Positions 1-5,481 of a stretch of DNA of 5,481 nucleotides are shown piece after piece. The stretch comes from Planktotalea sp. (GTDB taxonomy: Bacteria > Pseudomonadota > Alphaproteobacteria > Rhodobacterales > Rhodobacteraceae): positions 1 to 5,481 of the forward strand of contig JAHEGL010000192.1 in NCBI GenBank assembly GCA_024645145.1. Reading direction: 5' to 3'. The first letter of the stretch is position 1. Each line of letters opens with the position of its first letter. The position numbers were made by a program, and so were the translations under genes. The notes beneath the pieces were generated by a model. That model had not been told where the DNA came from. It was given only the letters and a program-made list of their open reading frames with translations, and did not search any database.

Positions 1-472
1 CGACCAAGAGCGACATATACATCCAGGCCAACGCGACTTTGAAGCTTTTGCCACCAAACCAATCGAGCGGCACCCAAAGGGTCGCGGATTTGAAGTTCCA
101 TGACATGCCACTGGAATGATCCATTCCGAGTTGAACAGCGGTGATTAGAACCAACAGTGACGTCCCGAGTAAGAAGAGCGACACACTCGCTGCGGCTGCA
201 CGCGGCAATGCGCGCTCGAACATGTCAATCGCGACAAAACCGCCAACGCGGTAAGCAGATGGCGCAATAAGGCCTGTCATCCAAAGCATCAAAAAACGCG
301 CAGCTTCATCTGGCCAAGGCAGAGCGTTATTCAAAACATAACGAAAGAAGACTTGGATCAGGATGCACACAACCATAAGCGCGATGCACAACACAGCAAG
401 GCCACGACCGATGGGCAGCACCAGATCATTGAAGATCTGAAAAGGCATCAAAAGCCCCTTTAGTAGTCCCAT
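1..472 (-). CDS. TRAP transporter small permease (DctQ family), 3' end outside window
   Basis: This is the small integral membrane subunit of a tripartite ATP-independent periplasmic (TRAP) transporter. It pairs with the large permease (DctM) and a periplasmic binding protein to import organic anions using an ion gradient. I translated it from ATG at 472; 157 codons are visible and the frame is open to the window edge. Hydrophobic segments lie near residues 20-43, 58-76, 91-114 and from about 146 onward, the four-helix DctQ layout. The family signature is clear at residues 43-67: FRYVLNN, then PWPDEAARFLMLWMTG. A strong GGGAGGGG ribosome binding site sits 7 bases upstream of the start. The gene follows the flavin reductase by 52 bp on the same strand, so it probably belongs to the same operon. 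By context it would import the sulfonated substrate (sulfoquinovose or its glycoside); that is inference. The DctM and binding-protein genes should lie just outside the window. Confidence 0.9.
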   Translation of the reverse strand, partial: MGLLKGLLMPFQIFNDLVLPIGRGLAVLCIALMVVCILIQVFFRYVLNNALPWPDEAARFLMLWMTGLIAPSAYRVGGFVAIDMFERALPRAAAASVSLFLLGTSLLVLITAVQLGMDHSSGMSWNFKSATLWVPLDWFGGKSFKVALAWMYMSLLV

Positions 473-503
473 TGCCGTTCCCCTCCCAAGGATGACTTGT
501 GAT

Positions 504-525
504 ATTCTGCTCTTACTGGCAGAAT
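504..525 (-). other. Intercistronic hairpin between flavin reductase and TRAP genes
   Basis: A perfect 7-bp inverted repeat (ATTCTGC and GCAGAAT) flanks an 8-base loop. It overlaps the flavin reductase stop codon and lies about 32 bases before the transporter start. No run of T follows on the minus strand, so it does not look like a full intrinsic terminator. It could protect the upstream mRNA from 3' decay or attenuate transporter expression relative to the enzymes. The stem is visible in the sequence; the role is inference. Confidence 0.45.
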
Positions 526-1046
526 TAGGCCTCTTTGAAGCCCCCATACTTTCCAGAATAGAACATGAGCGGATCTGCCGCCTGTGTGCTCGCTCGTGTG
601 ACGCGCCCAACGATGAGAGAGTGATCACCAGCGTCATGAACCGCTTCTTGGGTGCACTCAAATCGTGACAAACAGCCAGCAATCAGTGGAACACCTTTTG
701 GGCAGGCATGCCAGTCATAGCCATCAAAGGCATGGCCATCACTCGTGAAACCGGAGCAAATGTTCGCTTGGGCTGCCGACATGACATGGATTGCATAGTG
801 TCTTGCATTCACGAAGGCTTCGTAGCGTTTTGACGCTTTGCCCGGTGACCAAAGAACCAAAGGCGGATCTAGCGAGACAGATGCAAAGCTGTTGGCAGTA
901 ATGCCAAGAGGGCCGAGCGCACTGTCACAGGTTATAACCGTGATCCCCGTCGCGAACCGCCCGAGCGCGTCCCTCAGCGCGCGCGCATTGTCTGCATCTG
1001 GCACGAAACTATCATCGAGCGAAGGTGTCGGCATTTCGCGGCTCAT
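525..1046 (-). CDS. smoA: NAD(P)H:FMN reductase partner of the monooxygenase (SmoA-like)
   Basis: This 173-residue protein belongs to the flavin reductase-like (HpaC/DIM6-NTAB) family of small split-barrel enzymes. They reduce free FMN with NAD(P)H and hand FMNH2 to a partner monooxygenase. Family motifs are in order: RFATGITVIT at residues 30-39, GITANSFASVSLDPPLVLW at 48-66 (flavin-binding strand and turn), and GDHSLIVGRV at 140-149. About 20 polar residues precede the domain. There is no signal peptide, so it is cytoplasmic. The start ATG overlaps the upstream reductase stop as ATGA. No strong ribosome site precedes it, so translational coupling is likely. Its position beside an SsuD-like monooxygenase and an aldo/keto reductase matches smoA of the sulfoquinovose monooxygenase pathway. 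The family assignment is firm; the pathway-specific symbol rests on gene order, and an SsuE-like role for another sulfonate remains possible. Confidence 0.82.
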   Translation of the reverse strand: MSREMPTPSLDDSFVPDADNARALRDALGRFATGITVITCDSALGPLGITANSFASVSLDPPLVLWSPGKASKRYEAFVNARHYAIHVMSAAQANICSGFTSDGHAFDGYDWHACPKGVPLIAGCLSRFECTQEAVHDAGDHSLIVGRVTRASTQAADPLMFYSGKYGGFKEA

Positions 1047-1933
1047 GGAACTTCGTTTCCGAGCGCGATAGTGTAGAGCTCAAACCACGTCTCACGATCC
1101 ATTTTGACTTTTAATGCATCGCTGATTTTGCCGATACGATCCAAAGAGTTTGTCCCCATCACAGGCATCACTCGCGCTGGATGCGCGAGAAGCCAAGCAA
1201 CAGCAACGGCTGTTTCATCAACGCCACGCGCCTCACCTATTACTTTCAAAGCATCCAGTAGGACATTGTTCTCTTGTGAGAAAAGTGCACCTCCGCCAAG
1301 GGGTGACCAAGCCATCGGCGCGACCTTGCGCTCTTGAAGATAGGCGACGTCACCGTTGGTGAAACCTTCATGTGCGAGCAACGATAGCTCTATCTGGTTC
1401 GTTACAAGCGGTGTCTTCATTGCGCTTTGAAGCAACGTCCAATCGTGCAGTTTGAAGTTTGACACACCCACAGAGCGGGCCTTGCCAGAAGCAACAATGT
1501 CATCCAGCGCGGCACCGGTTTCATCCGCATCCATCATGGGATCAGGGCGGTGGATCAGCAAAAGATCGACATAATCCGTGCCCATCAAGCGCAATGAATG
1601 CTCGACAGAGGCCATGATGTGCGCACGCGACGTGTCGTAATATTTGACCCGCGCATCAGAATAGCGACCAGCGGGCGCGACGATATCGCACTTTGTCACA
1701 AGCTCGATCTTGTCACGTAGATCGGTCCCTTTCAGTGCGTTCCCTAAAATTTCTTCAGCTTCATAGCCACCATAAATGTCAGCCTGATCCATCGTTGTGA
1801 TACCCTGTGACAGGCAGCTTTCGATCTTGGCTTGCACATGGCTCGTGCTGGTGTCGGCATCATCGCCAATACGCCACATGCCATAAATCAAACGGCTTAG
1901 GCTTACGTCGGAAGTGAGGTTAATGCGTTCCAT
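1043..1933 (-). CDS. smoB: Aldo/keto reductase, probable 6-oxo-glucose reductase (SmoB-like)
   Basis: This 296-residue (beta/alpha)8-barrel NAD(P)H-dependent oxidoreductase resembles E. coli YdhF, including the ending WFELYTIALGNEVP. The full catalytic tetrad of the superfamily is visible: Asp49 and Tyr54 in MDQADIYGG, Lys81 in LVTKCD, and His128 in LLLIHRPDP. Coenzyme-binding segments are GVSNFKLHDW (about 156-165), WSPLGGGALF, and the MPVMGTN loop near the C-terminus. It is cytoplasmic, with no signal peptide. The start codon follows the monooxygenase stop with no gap, and the ribosome site lies inside that upstream gene. In the sulfo-SMO pathway the equivalent protein, SmoB, uses NADPH to reduce 6-oxo-glucose, the product of sulfoquinovose desulfonation, to glucose. 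That specific role is inferred from gene order; the fold and catalytic competence are read from sequence. Confidence 0.8.
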   Translation of the reverse strand: MERINLTSDVSLSRLIYGMWRIGDDADTSTSHVQAKIESCLSQGITTMDQADIYGGYEAEEILGNALKGTDLRDKIELVTKCDIVAPAGRYSDARVKYYDTSRAHIMASVEHSLRLMGTDYVDLLLIHRPDPMMDADETGAALDDIVASGKARSVGVSNFKLHDWTLLQSAMKTPLVTNQIELSLLAHEGFTNGDVAYLQERKVAPMAWSPLGGGALFSQENNVLLDALKVIGEARGVDETAVAVAWLLAHPARVMPVMGTNSLDRIGKISDALKVKMDRETWFELYTIALGNEVP

Positions 1934-3088
1934 TTAGCGTCTCTCTCCTGCGCCAAGAGGGGTCAAAGGCGTGCTGTCTGGCACCCGACCGTAAACGTGG
2001 GGCAGTGAGCAGGTTTTCAAGTGGGGCAACACCAAATTTCCAAAGTGTTTGCACTCATCAATATGCGGATAGCCCGAGAAGATGAAGGCACGAATGCCCA
2101 TCTTTTGATAGTTTTCAATCTCGCTCAAAACTTGATCCGCACTACCAACTAGCGCAGCGCCACAGCCGGAACGCGCACGTCCTACGCCAGTCCAAAGATG
2201 CGGCTCGATAAAGCCTTCCATGTCCGCCAAGTCACGGTTCGTGGCCTGATGGCTTACGCCCAAAGATGTACTGTCCAGCGCGCGATCGCGAATTGATTTG
2301 CCTTGCTCATCATCGAGCTTGGACACGATGTATTCTGCATATTCACGGGCTTCTGCTTCGGTTTCGCGCACGATCATATGAACCCGTAGGCCGTAATCGA
2401 GTGCGCGATCATAGTCTTCAGCCACTTTATGCACCGCTTTCATGCGCTCTGCGAGCTGGTCTTTTGGCTCGGGCCACATGAGATAAACATCACAATGCTG
2501 CCCACAAAGATCCAAGGCAGAGGGAGAATACCCGCCGAAATAAAGCAAAGGGCCGCCGGTTTGATAAGGGCGCGCGGGGTCGGTGGTGACCCCTTGGAAA
2601 TCATACACTTCGCCGCTGTAGTTGATTTCATCCTGTGTCCAAGATTGTTTCAGGATTTCGACAACTTCGCGCGAGCGCTGGTAACGGAATGCACTGTCAG
2701 CTTTTTCACCGGGGAAATCAGAGGAGATAATGTTAACAGTCAAGCGCCCTTTCATCATGTGATCAAGCGTCGCGATCGTACGAGCCAGCATGATGGGCTG
2801 CATTTCGCCACAACGCACCGCCGCAAGCATGTTTATCTTATCTGTGATCGGCGCGCATCCAGCGACAAAGCTTAAAGTGTCTTGGCCCACCTGATAAGAC
2901 GAAGGGCACAAAATGTTGCGAAACCCTTGCGCTTCCGCCTCTTTGACAATGTTCGAGCAGTGATCCCAGCTCGAGCGCAGGTTGCCGTTTGGTACGCCAA
3001 GGAACTCGTAGTCATCAGAACAGAGCGCAGAAAACCAAGAAACTTCCGCCGCATCTAAGTCTGGGGACGTGATAGGAACGACCGTCAT
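1934..3088 (-). CDS. smoC: FMNH2-dependent sulfonate monooxygenase, SmoC-like (sulfoquinovose desulfonation)
   Basis: This 384-residue bacterial luciferase-like (LLM) flavin monooxygenase is of the alkanesulfonate monooxygenase (SsuD) type. Such enzymes use FMNH2 and O2 to cleave a C-S bond, giving an aldehyde and sulfite. By eye alignment to E. coli SsuD, the active-site and sulfonate-contact positions are kept: Trp205 (YLMWPEP), Arg235 and His237 (LRVHMIVRET), Arg306 (GVGRARSGCG) and Tyr340 (FSGYPHIDE). The loop holding SsuD Cys54 differs (CPSSYQVGQD), and there is a short N-terminal extension, so this is not a plain SsuD. It is first in the operon, with an AAAGG ribosome site 7 bases before ATG. 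The reductase and flavin reductase that follow match smoC-smoB-smoA, so sulfoquinovose to 6-oxo-glucose plus sulfite is the best reading. Another sugar or alkane sulfonate is the main alternative. Confidence 0.8.
   Translation of the reverse strand: MTVVPITSPDLDAAEVSWFSALCSDDYEFLGVPNGNLRSSWDHCSNIVKEAEAQGFRNILCPSSYQVGQDTLSFVAGCAPITDKINMLAAVRCGEMQPIMLARTIATLDHMMKGRLTVNIISSDFPGEKADSAFRYQRSREVVEILKQSWTQDEINYSGEVYDFQGVTTDPARPYQTGGPLLYFGGYSPSALDLCGQHCDVYLMWPEPKDQLAERMKAVHKVAEDYDRALDYGLRVHMIVRETEAEAREYAEYIVSKLDDEQGKSIRDRALDSTSLGVSHQATNRDLADMEGFIEPHLWTGVGRARSGCGAALVGSADQVLSEIENYQKMGIRAFIFSGYPHIDECKHFGNLVLPHLKTCSLPHVYGRVPDSTPLTPLGAGERR
1941..1949 (-). promoter_or_regulatory. Ribosome binding site for the aldo/keto reductase inside the monooxygenase 3' end
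   Basis: AGGAGAGAG lies 7 bases upstream of the aldo/keto reductase ATG. It also encodes the last residues (Gly-Glu-Arg) of the monooxygenase. It fixes the reductase start and implies that the upstream and downstream genes are translated in a coupled way. Confidence 0.7.
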
Positions 3089-3177
3089 TTAAGCGCCTTT
3101 CGAATGCGTTATTTTGTCTTGCGTAGCACCGCTGAAAGTGTAAATCAATAGTGTATCAATTTTCGGATGCTCGCAAA
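3089..3177. promoter_or_regulatory. Divergent promoter/control region
   Basis: These 89 bases separate the minus-strand catabolic operon from the plus-strand regulator gene, so promoters for both directions and the regulator's operator should lie here. I could not assign a convincing -35/-10 pair in either direction. Candidate -35-like hexamers are TTGATA and TTGATT on the minus strand and TTGCGT at 3119-3124 on the plus strand, none with a good partner. The ribosome site AAAGG for the monooxygenase gene is at the left edge. Confidence 0.6.
3137..3160. promoter_or_regulatory. Imperfect tandem repeat, candidate operator of the GntR/UTRA regulator
   Basis: AGTGTAAATCAAT (3137-3149) is followed directly by AGTGTATCAAT (3150-3160), the same unit with two bases removed. 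The ATCAAT cores are 11 bp apart, about one helical turn. GTGTA resembles half of the GT-N-TA-N-AC pattern described for HutC-type GntR operators. The repeat sits mid-way between the divergent genes, where one bound repressor could silence both. It is visible in the sequence; binding is inferred. Confidence 0.5.
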
Positions 3178-3879
3178 ATGACAACGCAGAATGCCTTGCC
3201 TCTTTATGTTCAGATTGCGGAACTTTTGATCCGTGATATTGCGGCTGGCCGATATTTGGATGGCGAACGATTGCCGCCTGAAAGGGACCTAGCATCTAGC
3301 TTGGGTACTACGGTAACTACGCTTCGCAAGTCATTGGAAATGATTGAGGAAAAGAAACTCTTAAAGCGCGTGCAGGGGTCTGGTAATTATGTGCAAGCGC
3401 AATCAGATGTTGAAAGTGTTTATGCGTTCTTTCGGGTCGAACTGCTGCAAGGTGGTGGCCTGCCAACAGCGCAACTTTTGTCAGTGGATCGTTGTGAAAA
3501 GCCAGATGACTTGCCGGAATTTGGAAGCACTGCGTTTGGATACAGGATTCGGCGTTTGCGTCGCTTATCAGCCGTGCCTTGCGTGCTTGAAGAGATCTGG
3601 CTCGATGGCAGTTATGCTAAAACACTGACTGCGCAAATGTTGCCGGACTCGCTCTATCTCTTCTACCGCGAAACATTGGGATTGTGGATCACGCGGGCAG
3701 AAGATCGCTTGAGCGTTGCGGCCTGTCCCGAGTGGGCCCCTCAAGATTTCGCACCCGTTGGCGGCAGCACGCTTGCTTACGCAGAACGCATCAGTTGGGC
3801 ACAAGATGGCGTGCGCGCGGAAGTATCGCGCAACTGGATAGATACAAATAAAGCGCGTTACGTCGCGCGGATCAAATAG
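3178..3879 (+). CDS. GntR-family transcriptional regulator with UTRA ligand domain (HutC type)
   Basis: This 233-residue DNA-binding regulator starts from the ATG at 3178. The winged helix-turn-helix covers about residues 7-72: LPLYVQIAELL, then LPPERDLASSLG and TTLRKSLEMI (recognition helix), then the wing KRVQGSGNYV. The recognition segment departs from the usual TVRxAL. Residues about 100-230 form a UTRA effector domain, recognisable in YRIRRLRRLSAVPCVLEEIWLD and the closing EVSRNWIDTNKARYVARI. Such proteins are usually repressors released by a sugar or pathway intermediate. An in-frame GTG at 3151 would add nine residues, but it lies inside the tandem repeat and has no better ribosome site, so I prefer 3178. 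Divergence from the monooxygenase operon makes local control of it the likely job. The effector could be sulfoquinovose or a derivative; that is inference. Confidence 0.87.
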   Translation: MTTQNALPLYVQIAELLIRDIAAGRYLDGERLPPERDLASSLGTTVTTLRKSLEMIEEKKLLKRVQGSGNYVQAQSDVESVYAFFRVELLQGGGLPTAQLLSVDRCEKPDDLPEFGSTAFGYRIRRLRRLSAVPCVLEEIWLDGSYAKTLTAQMLPDSLYLFYRETLGLWITRAEDRLSVAACPEWAPQDFAPVGGSTLAYAERISWAQDGVRAEVSRNWIDTNKARYVARIK

Positions 3880-3891
3880 GGAGAGGCGTTC

Positions 3892-4983
3892 ATGGCAACG
3901 TTTAACTACGGAATTCTTGGCTGCGGCATGATGGGCGGGGAACACATAAGAAATATTGCGTTACTCGAAGATGCGAGTGTCGCTGCGATCTTTGAGCCGG
4001 ATGCTGCGATGGCTGCGGCCGCGCAAGCGCTGGCGCCAAATGCTGCAATGGTGGCTACAGAAGAAGAACTCATAAATTTTCCCGCGCTTGATGCGATTTT
4101 GATAGTTTCGCCCAATCATTGCCACGCAAGCCAGCTTGAAGCGATCAATGCCGCACGGCCTGATATCGCGATCCTTGTGGAAAAGCCCTTGTTTACCGAT
4201 CCAAGCGATCTCGCACGGGTGTCTGCTTTGAGAGAAAAGCATGAGGCACCGATTTGGGTGGCAATGGAATATCGCTATATGCCGCCAATTACAGCGCTGC
4301 TTGAGCGTTTGGATGGGGCGACGGGTGGCCTAAAGATGCTCACAATCCGCGAGCACCGATTTCCGTTTCTCGAAAAAGTTGGCGATTGGAACCGTTTTAA
4401 CAAGAACACTGGCGGTACCTTAGTCGAAAAATGTTGCCATTTCTTTGATTTGATGCGTCTGGCGATTGGCAGCGATCCGGTGCGCGTCATGGCGAGTGCA
4501 GGGCAGGCGGTTAATCATATTGGTGAGAGTTACGTCGATGGTGTCTCGGATATTTGGGACAGTGGTTACGTCATTGTTGATTTTGAAAATGGTGTGCGCG
4601 CAATGCTCGAGCTTTGCATGTTTGCCGAAGGTGCCCGTTATCAAGAAGAGATTAGCGCCGTTGGGCCTAGCGGAAAAATTGAAGTCTTTGTTCCAGGGCC
4701 TGGGCGTTTTTGGCCAGAGCATTTGGGCGCACCGCCCATCGCGCGTCTTGTTGAAAGCCCGCGTTCTCCAATGGGGCCTGTGGAGCATGAGATCTCAGTC
4801 GATCCGGCTTTGCTTTCAGCGGGAGATCACAATGGCTCAACCTTTTATCAACATCAACGTTTCGTTGAGGCCGTACGCGGGGAAGGCCCAATTGATGTCA
4901 CGCTAGAGGATGGTGCTTGGGCCGTTAGAATTGGCCAAGCTGCACAGCGATCAGCGATTTTGGGAGAGGCGGTTGCGCTCTAA
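3892..4983 (+). CDS. Gfo/Idh/MocA-family NAD-dependent protein, candidate NAD+-dependent sulfoquinovosidase
   Basis: This 363-residue two-domain sugar oxidoreductase-type protein is cytoplasmic. The N-terminal Rossmann fold shows GILGCGMMGG (Gly10, Gly12, Gly15), an acidic Glu35 after strand 2 that favours NAD over NADP, SPNHCH at 73-78 and EKP at 97-99 with the conserved Lys98. The C-terminal domain carries NTGGTLVEKCCHFFDLM near 172-188; His183 is in the usual catalytic position, while Glu179 replaces the common Asp. It follows the regulator by 12 bp with a GGGAGAGG ribosome site 5 bases before ATG, so the two form one transcript. The family mostly contains sugar or inositol dehydrogenases, but it also includes NAD+-dependent sulfoquinovosidases (GH188), which are found in sulfoquinovose clusters. 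With no GH31 enzyme in view, that role is attractive here. A dehydrogenase acting on a sugar is the alternative. Family firm, function open. Confidence 0.85.
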   Translation: MATFNYGILGCGMMGGEHIRNIALLEDASVAAIFEPDAAMAAAAQALAPNAAMVATEEELINFPALDAILIVSPNHCHASQLEAINAARPDIAILVEKPLFTDPSDLARVSALREKHEAPIWVAMEYRYMPPITALLERLDGATGGLKMLTIREHRFPFLEKVGDWNRFNKNTGGTLVEKCCHFFDLMRLAIGSDPVRVMASAGQAVNHIGESYVDGVSDIWDSGYVIVDFENGVRAMLELCMFAEGARYQEEISAVGPSGKIEVFVPGPGRFWPEHLGAPPIARLVESPRSPMGPVEHEISVDPALLSAGDHNGSTFYQHQRFVEAVRGEGPIDVTLEDGAWAVRIGQAAQRSAILGEAVAL

Positions 4984-5253
4984 CCAAGCCTTTTCCGACT
5001 TGAAACAGAAGTTTTGATGCAAATCCGTCACGCTACTATATCTTGTAGCGACACAGCAGCATACGTGGGCATTTAGCCTATATTGGCCTCATTCGTGTGC
5101 GGAAATAATGCAACAATCCCTTGACTCTCCTGTCGTTTGAACGAATCGGATAACTTTTGGACTACTAACGTATCTAAAGATTACTACGTTCTGCTCATAA
5201 CTAAAATAGGCACGCCCGTAAGAGGCGGTCTGAGGTAAAGAGCGGTATAGGTC
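4984..5253. other. Intergenic region, no gene seen
   Basis: These 270 AT-richer bases separate the Gfo/Idh/MocA gene from the adhesin gene. I see no convincing coding frame, tRNA or intrinsic terminator. It holds one dyad at 5031-5050. TTGGAC at 5157-5162 followed 18 bases later by TTACTA is a weak promoter-like pair for the adhesin. Its transcript would be independent of the catabolic genes. Confidence 0.5.
5031..5050. repeat. Short dyad in the intergenic gap
   Basis: CGCTAC and GTAGCG form a perfect 6-bp inverted repeat around TATATCTT. It starts 48 bases after the Gfo/Idh/MocA stop. Without a following T tract it is not a standard terminator. It could be a weak terminator, an mRNA 3' end stem or a protein site. 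Confidence 0.35.
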
Positions 5254-5481
5254 ATGAAAGCGATAGATTTCGTTGCCCGTCGGGGTATGGGTGTTGTTGA
5301 GCGCGGCACGGTTGCGGCGGATGCCGCAGAGACAGTAGTAGGCATGGGCGCAGGGGTCGAGTTCTCTTTGAACCTTCAACCTGGCGACATGCAGGCATAT
5401 AGCAGACAAGGAAATAATCTTGAGATCGTACTGGCCAATGGTCGAGTGCTGGTCCTTGAGGGTTACTTTGTAGGTGCCAGT
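5254..5481 (+). CDS. BapA-like large surface adhesin, N-terminus only (cut by window edge)
   Basis: The frame opens with ATG at 5254 and is open for 76 codons to the window end. The visible protein begins MKAIDFVARRG and contains LNLQPGDMQAYSRQGNNLEI followed by LANGRVLVLEGYF. This is the pattern of the BapA/Bap/LapF prefix-like N-terminal domain found on very large, repeat-rich, type I secreted biofilm adhesins: a beta-rich head with a GD-x-x-AYSR-x-GN-x-L motif. No Sec signal peptide is seen, as expected for type I secretion, where the signal is C-terminal. The ribosome site is poor (AGG 2 bases before the start, or AGAGCGG further up). It is unrelated in function to the sulfonate genes and marks the end of that locus. 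The rest of the protein, expected to be long and repetitive, is not in this window. Confidence 0.75.
   Translation, partial: MKAIDFVARRGMGVVERGTVAADAAETVVGMGAGVEFSLNLQPGDMQAYSRQGNNLEIVLANGRVLVLEGYFVGAS

Noticed and set aside
2429..2875. 148-residue plus-strand open frame opposite the monooxygenase
   Set aside because: It is fully antisense to a gene with conserved family motifs, and its translation resembles no family I know.
1934..3088. Plain taurine/alkanesulfonate scavenging operon (ssuD/ssuE)
   Set aside because: Sulfur-scavenging ssu loci carry an ABC importer and no aldo/keto reductase; here a YdhF-type reductase sits between the two flavin proteins, which fits smo better. It is not fully excluded.
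3151..3177. Upstream GTG start for the GntR regulator, adding nine residues
   Set aside because: The GTG lies within the tandem repeat, has no clear ribosome site, and the winged-helix domain fits well from the ATG at 3178.
4466..4906. 146-residue plus-strand open frame in another frame of the Gfo/Idh/MocA gene
   Set aside because: It is entirely inside a well-supported gene and shows no domain features; it is a shadow.
4984..5030. Intrinsic terminator after the Gfo/Idh/MocA gene
   Set aside because: Only a four-base TTTC/GAAA stem and a short TTTT are present, too weak to call.
5089..5409. 106-residue minus-strand open frame covering the gap and the adhesin start
   Set aside because: It runs antisense to the well-supported BapA-like N-terminus, has no recognisable domain, and its composition (scattered Cys, His, Arg) looks like a shadow frame.
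1..5481. Mobile elements, tRNA genes or a CRISPR array
   Set aside because: No transposase or integrase, no terminal inverted repeats, no regularly spaced repeats and no tRNA-like cloverleaf were seen.

Overview
The window looks like a piece of an alphaproteobacterial chromosome, most likely from the Rhodobacterales (Roseobacter-type marine bacteria). This is inferred from the TRAP transporter, the moderate GC content and the protein style; no rRNA or other phylogenetic marker is present to confirm it.

Layout. Positions 1-3088 hold a minus-strand operon. Reading from its promoter end it encodes an SsuD-like FMNH2-dependent sulfonate monooxygenase (3088-1934), a YdhF-type aldo/keto reductase (1933-1043), an NAD(P)H:FMN reductase (1046-525) and the small membrane subunit of a TRAP transporter (472-1, cut by the window edge). 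The first three genes abut or overlap (0 bp and an ATGA overlap), so they are almost certainly co-translated. A divergent 89-bp control region carries an imperfect tandem repeat that is a likely operator. To its right, on the plus strand, are a GntR/UTRA regulator (3178-3879) and, 12 bp later, a Gfo/Idh/MocA-family NAD-dependent protein (3892-4983). After a 270-bp gap, the N-terminus of a BapA-like surface adhesin starts at 5254 and runs off the window.

How it works together. Monooxygenase, aldo/keto reductase and flavin reductase side by side match the smoC-smoB-smoA core of the oxidative sulfoquinovose (sulfo-SMO) pathway. In that pathway SmoA supplies FMNH2, SmoC oxygenates sulfoquinovose to 6-oxo-glucose plus sulfite, and SmoB reduces 6-oxo-glucose to glucose. 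The described Agrobacterium version uses an ABC importer and a GH31 sulfoquinovosidase. Here the linked importer is a TRAP system, and the linked candidate glycoside-releasing enzyme is a Gfo/Idh/MocA protein. That family includes the recently described NAD+-dependent sulfoquinovosidases (GH188). The most interesting reading is therefore a TRAP-fed, NAD-sulfoquinovosidase-gated variant of sulfo-SMO under UTRA-domain control. The substrate is inferred from gene order and residue conservation and is not proven by the sequence.
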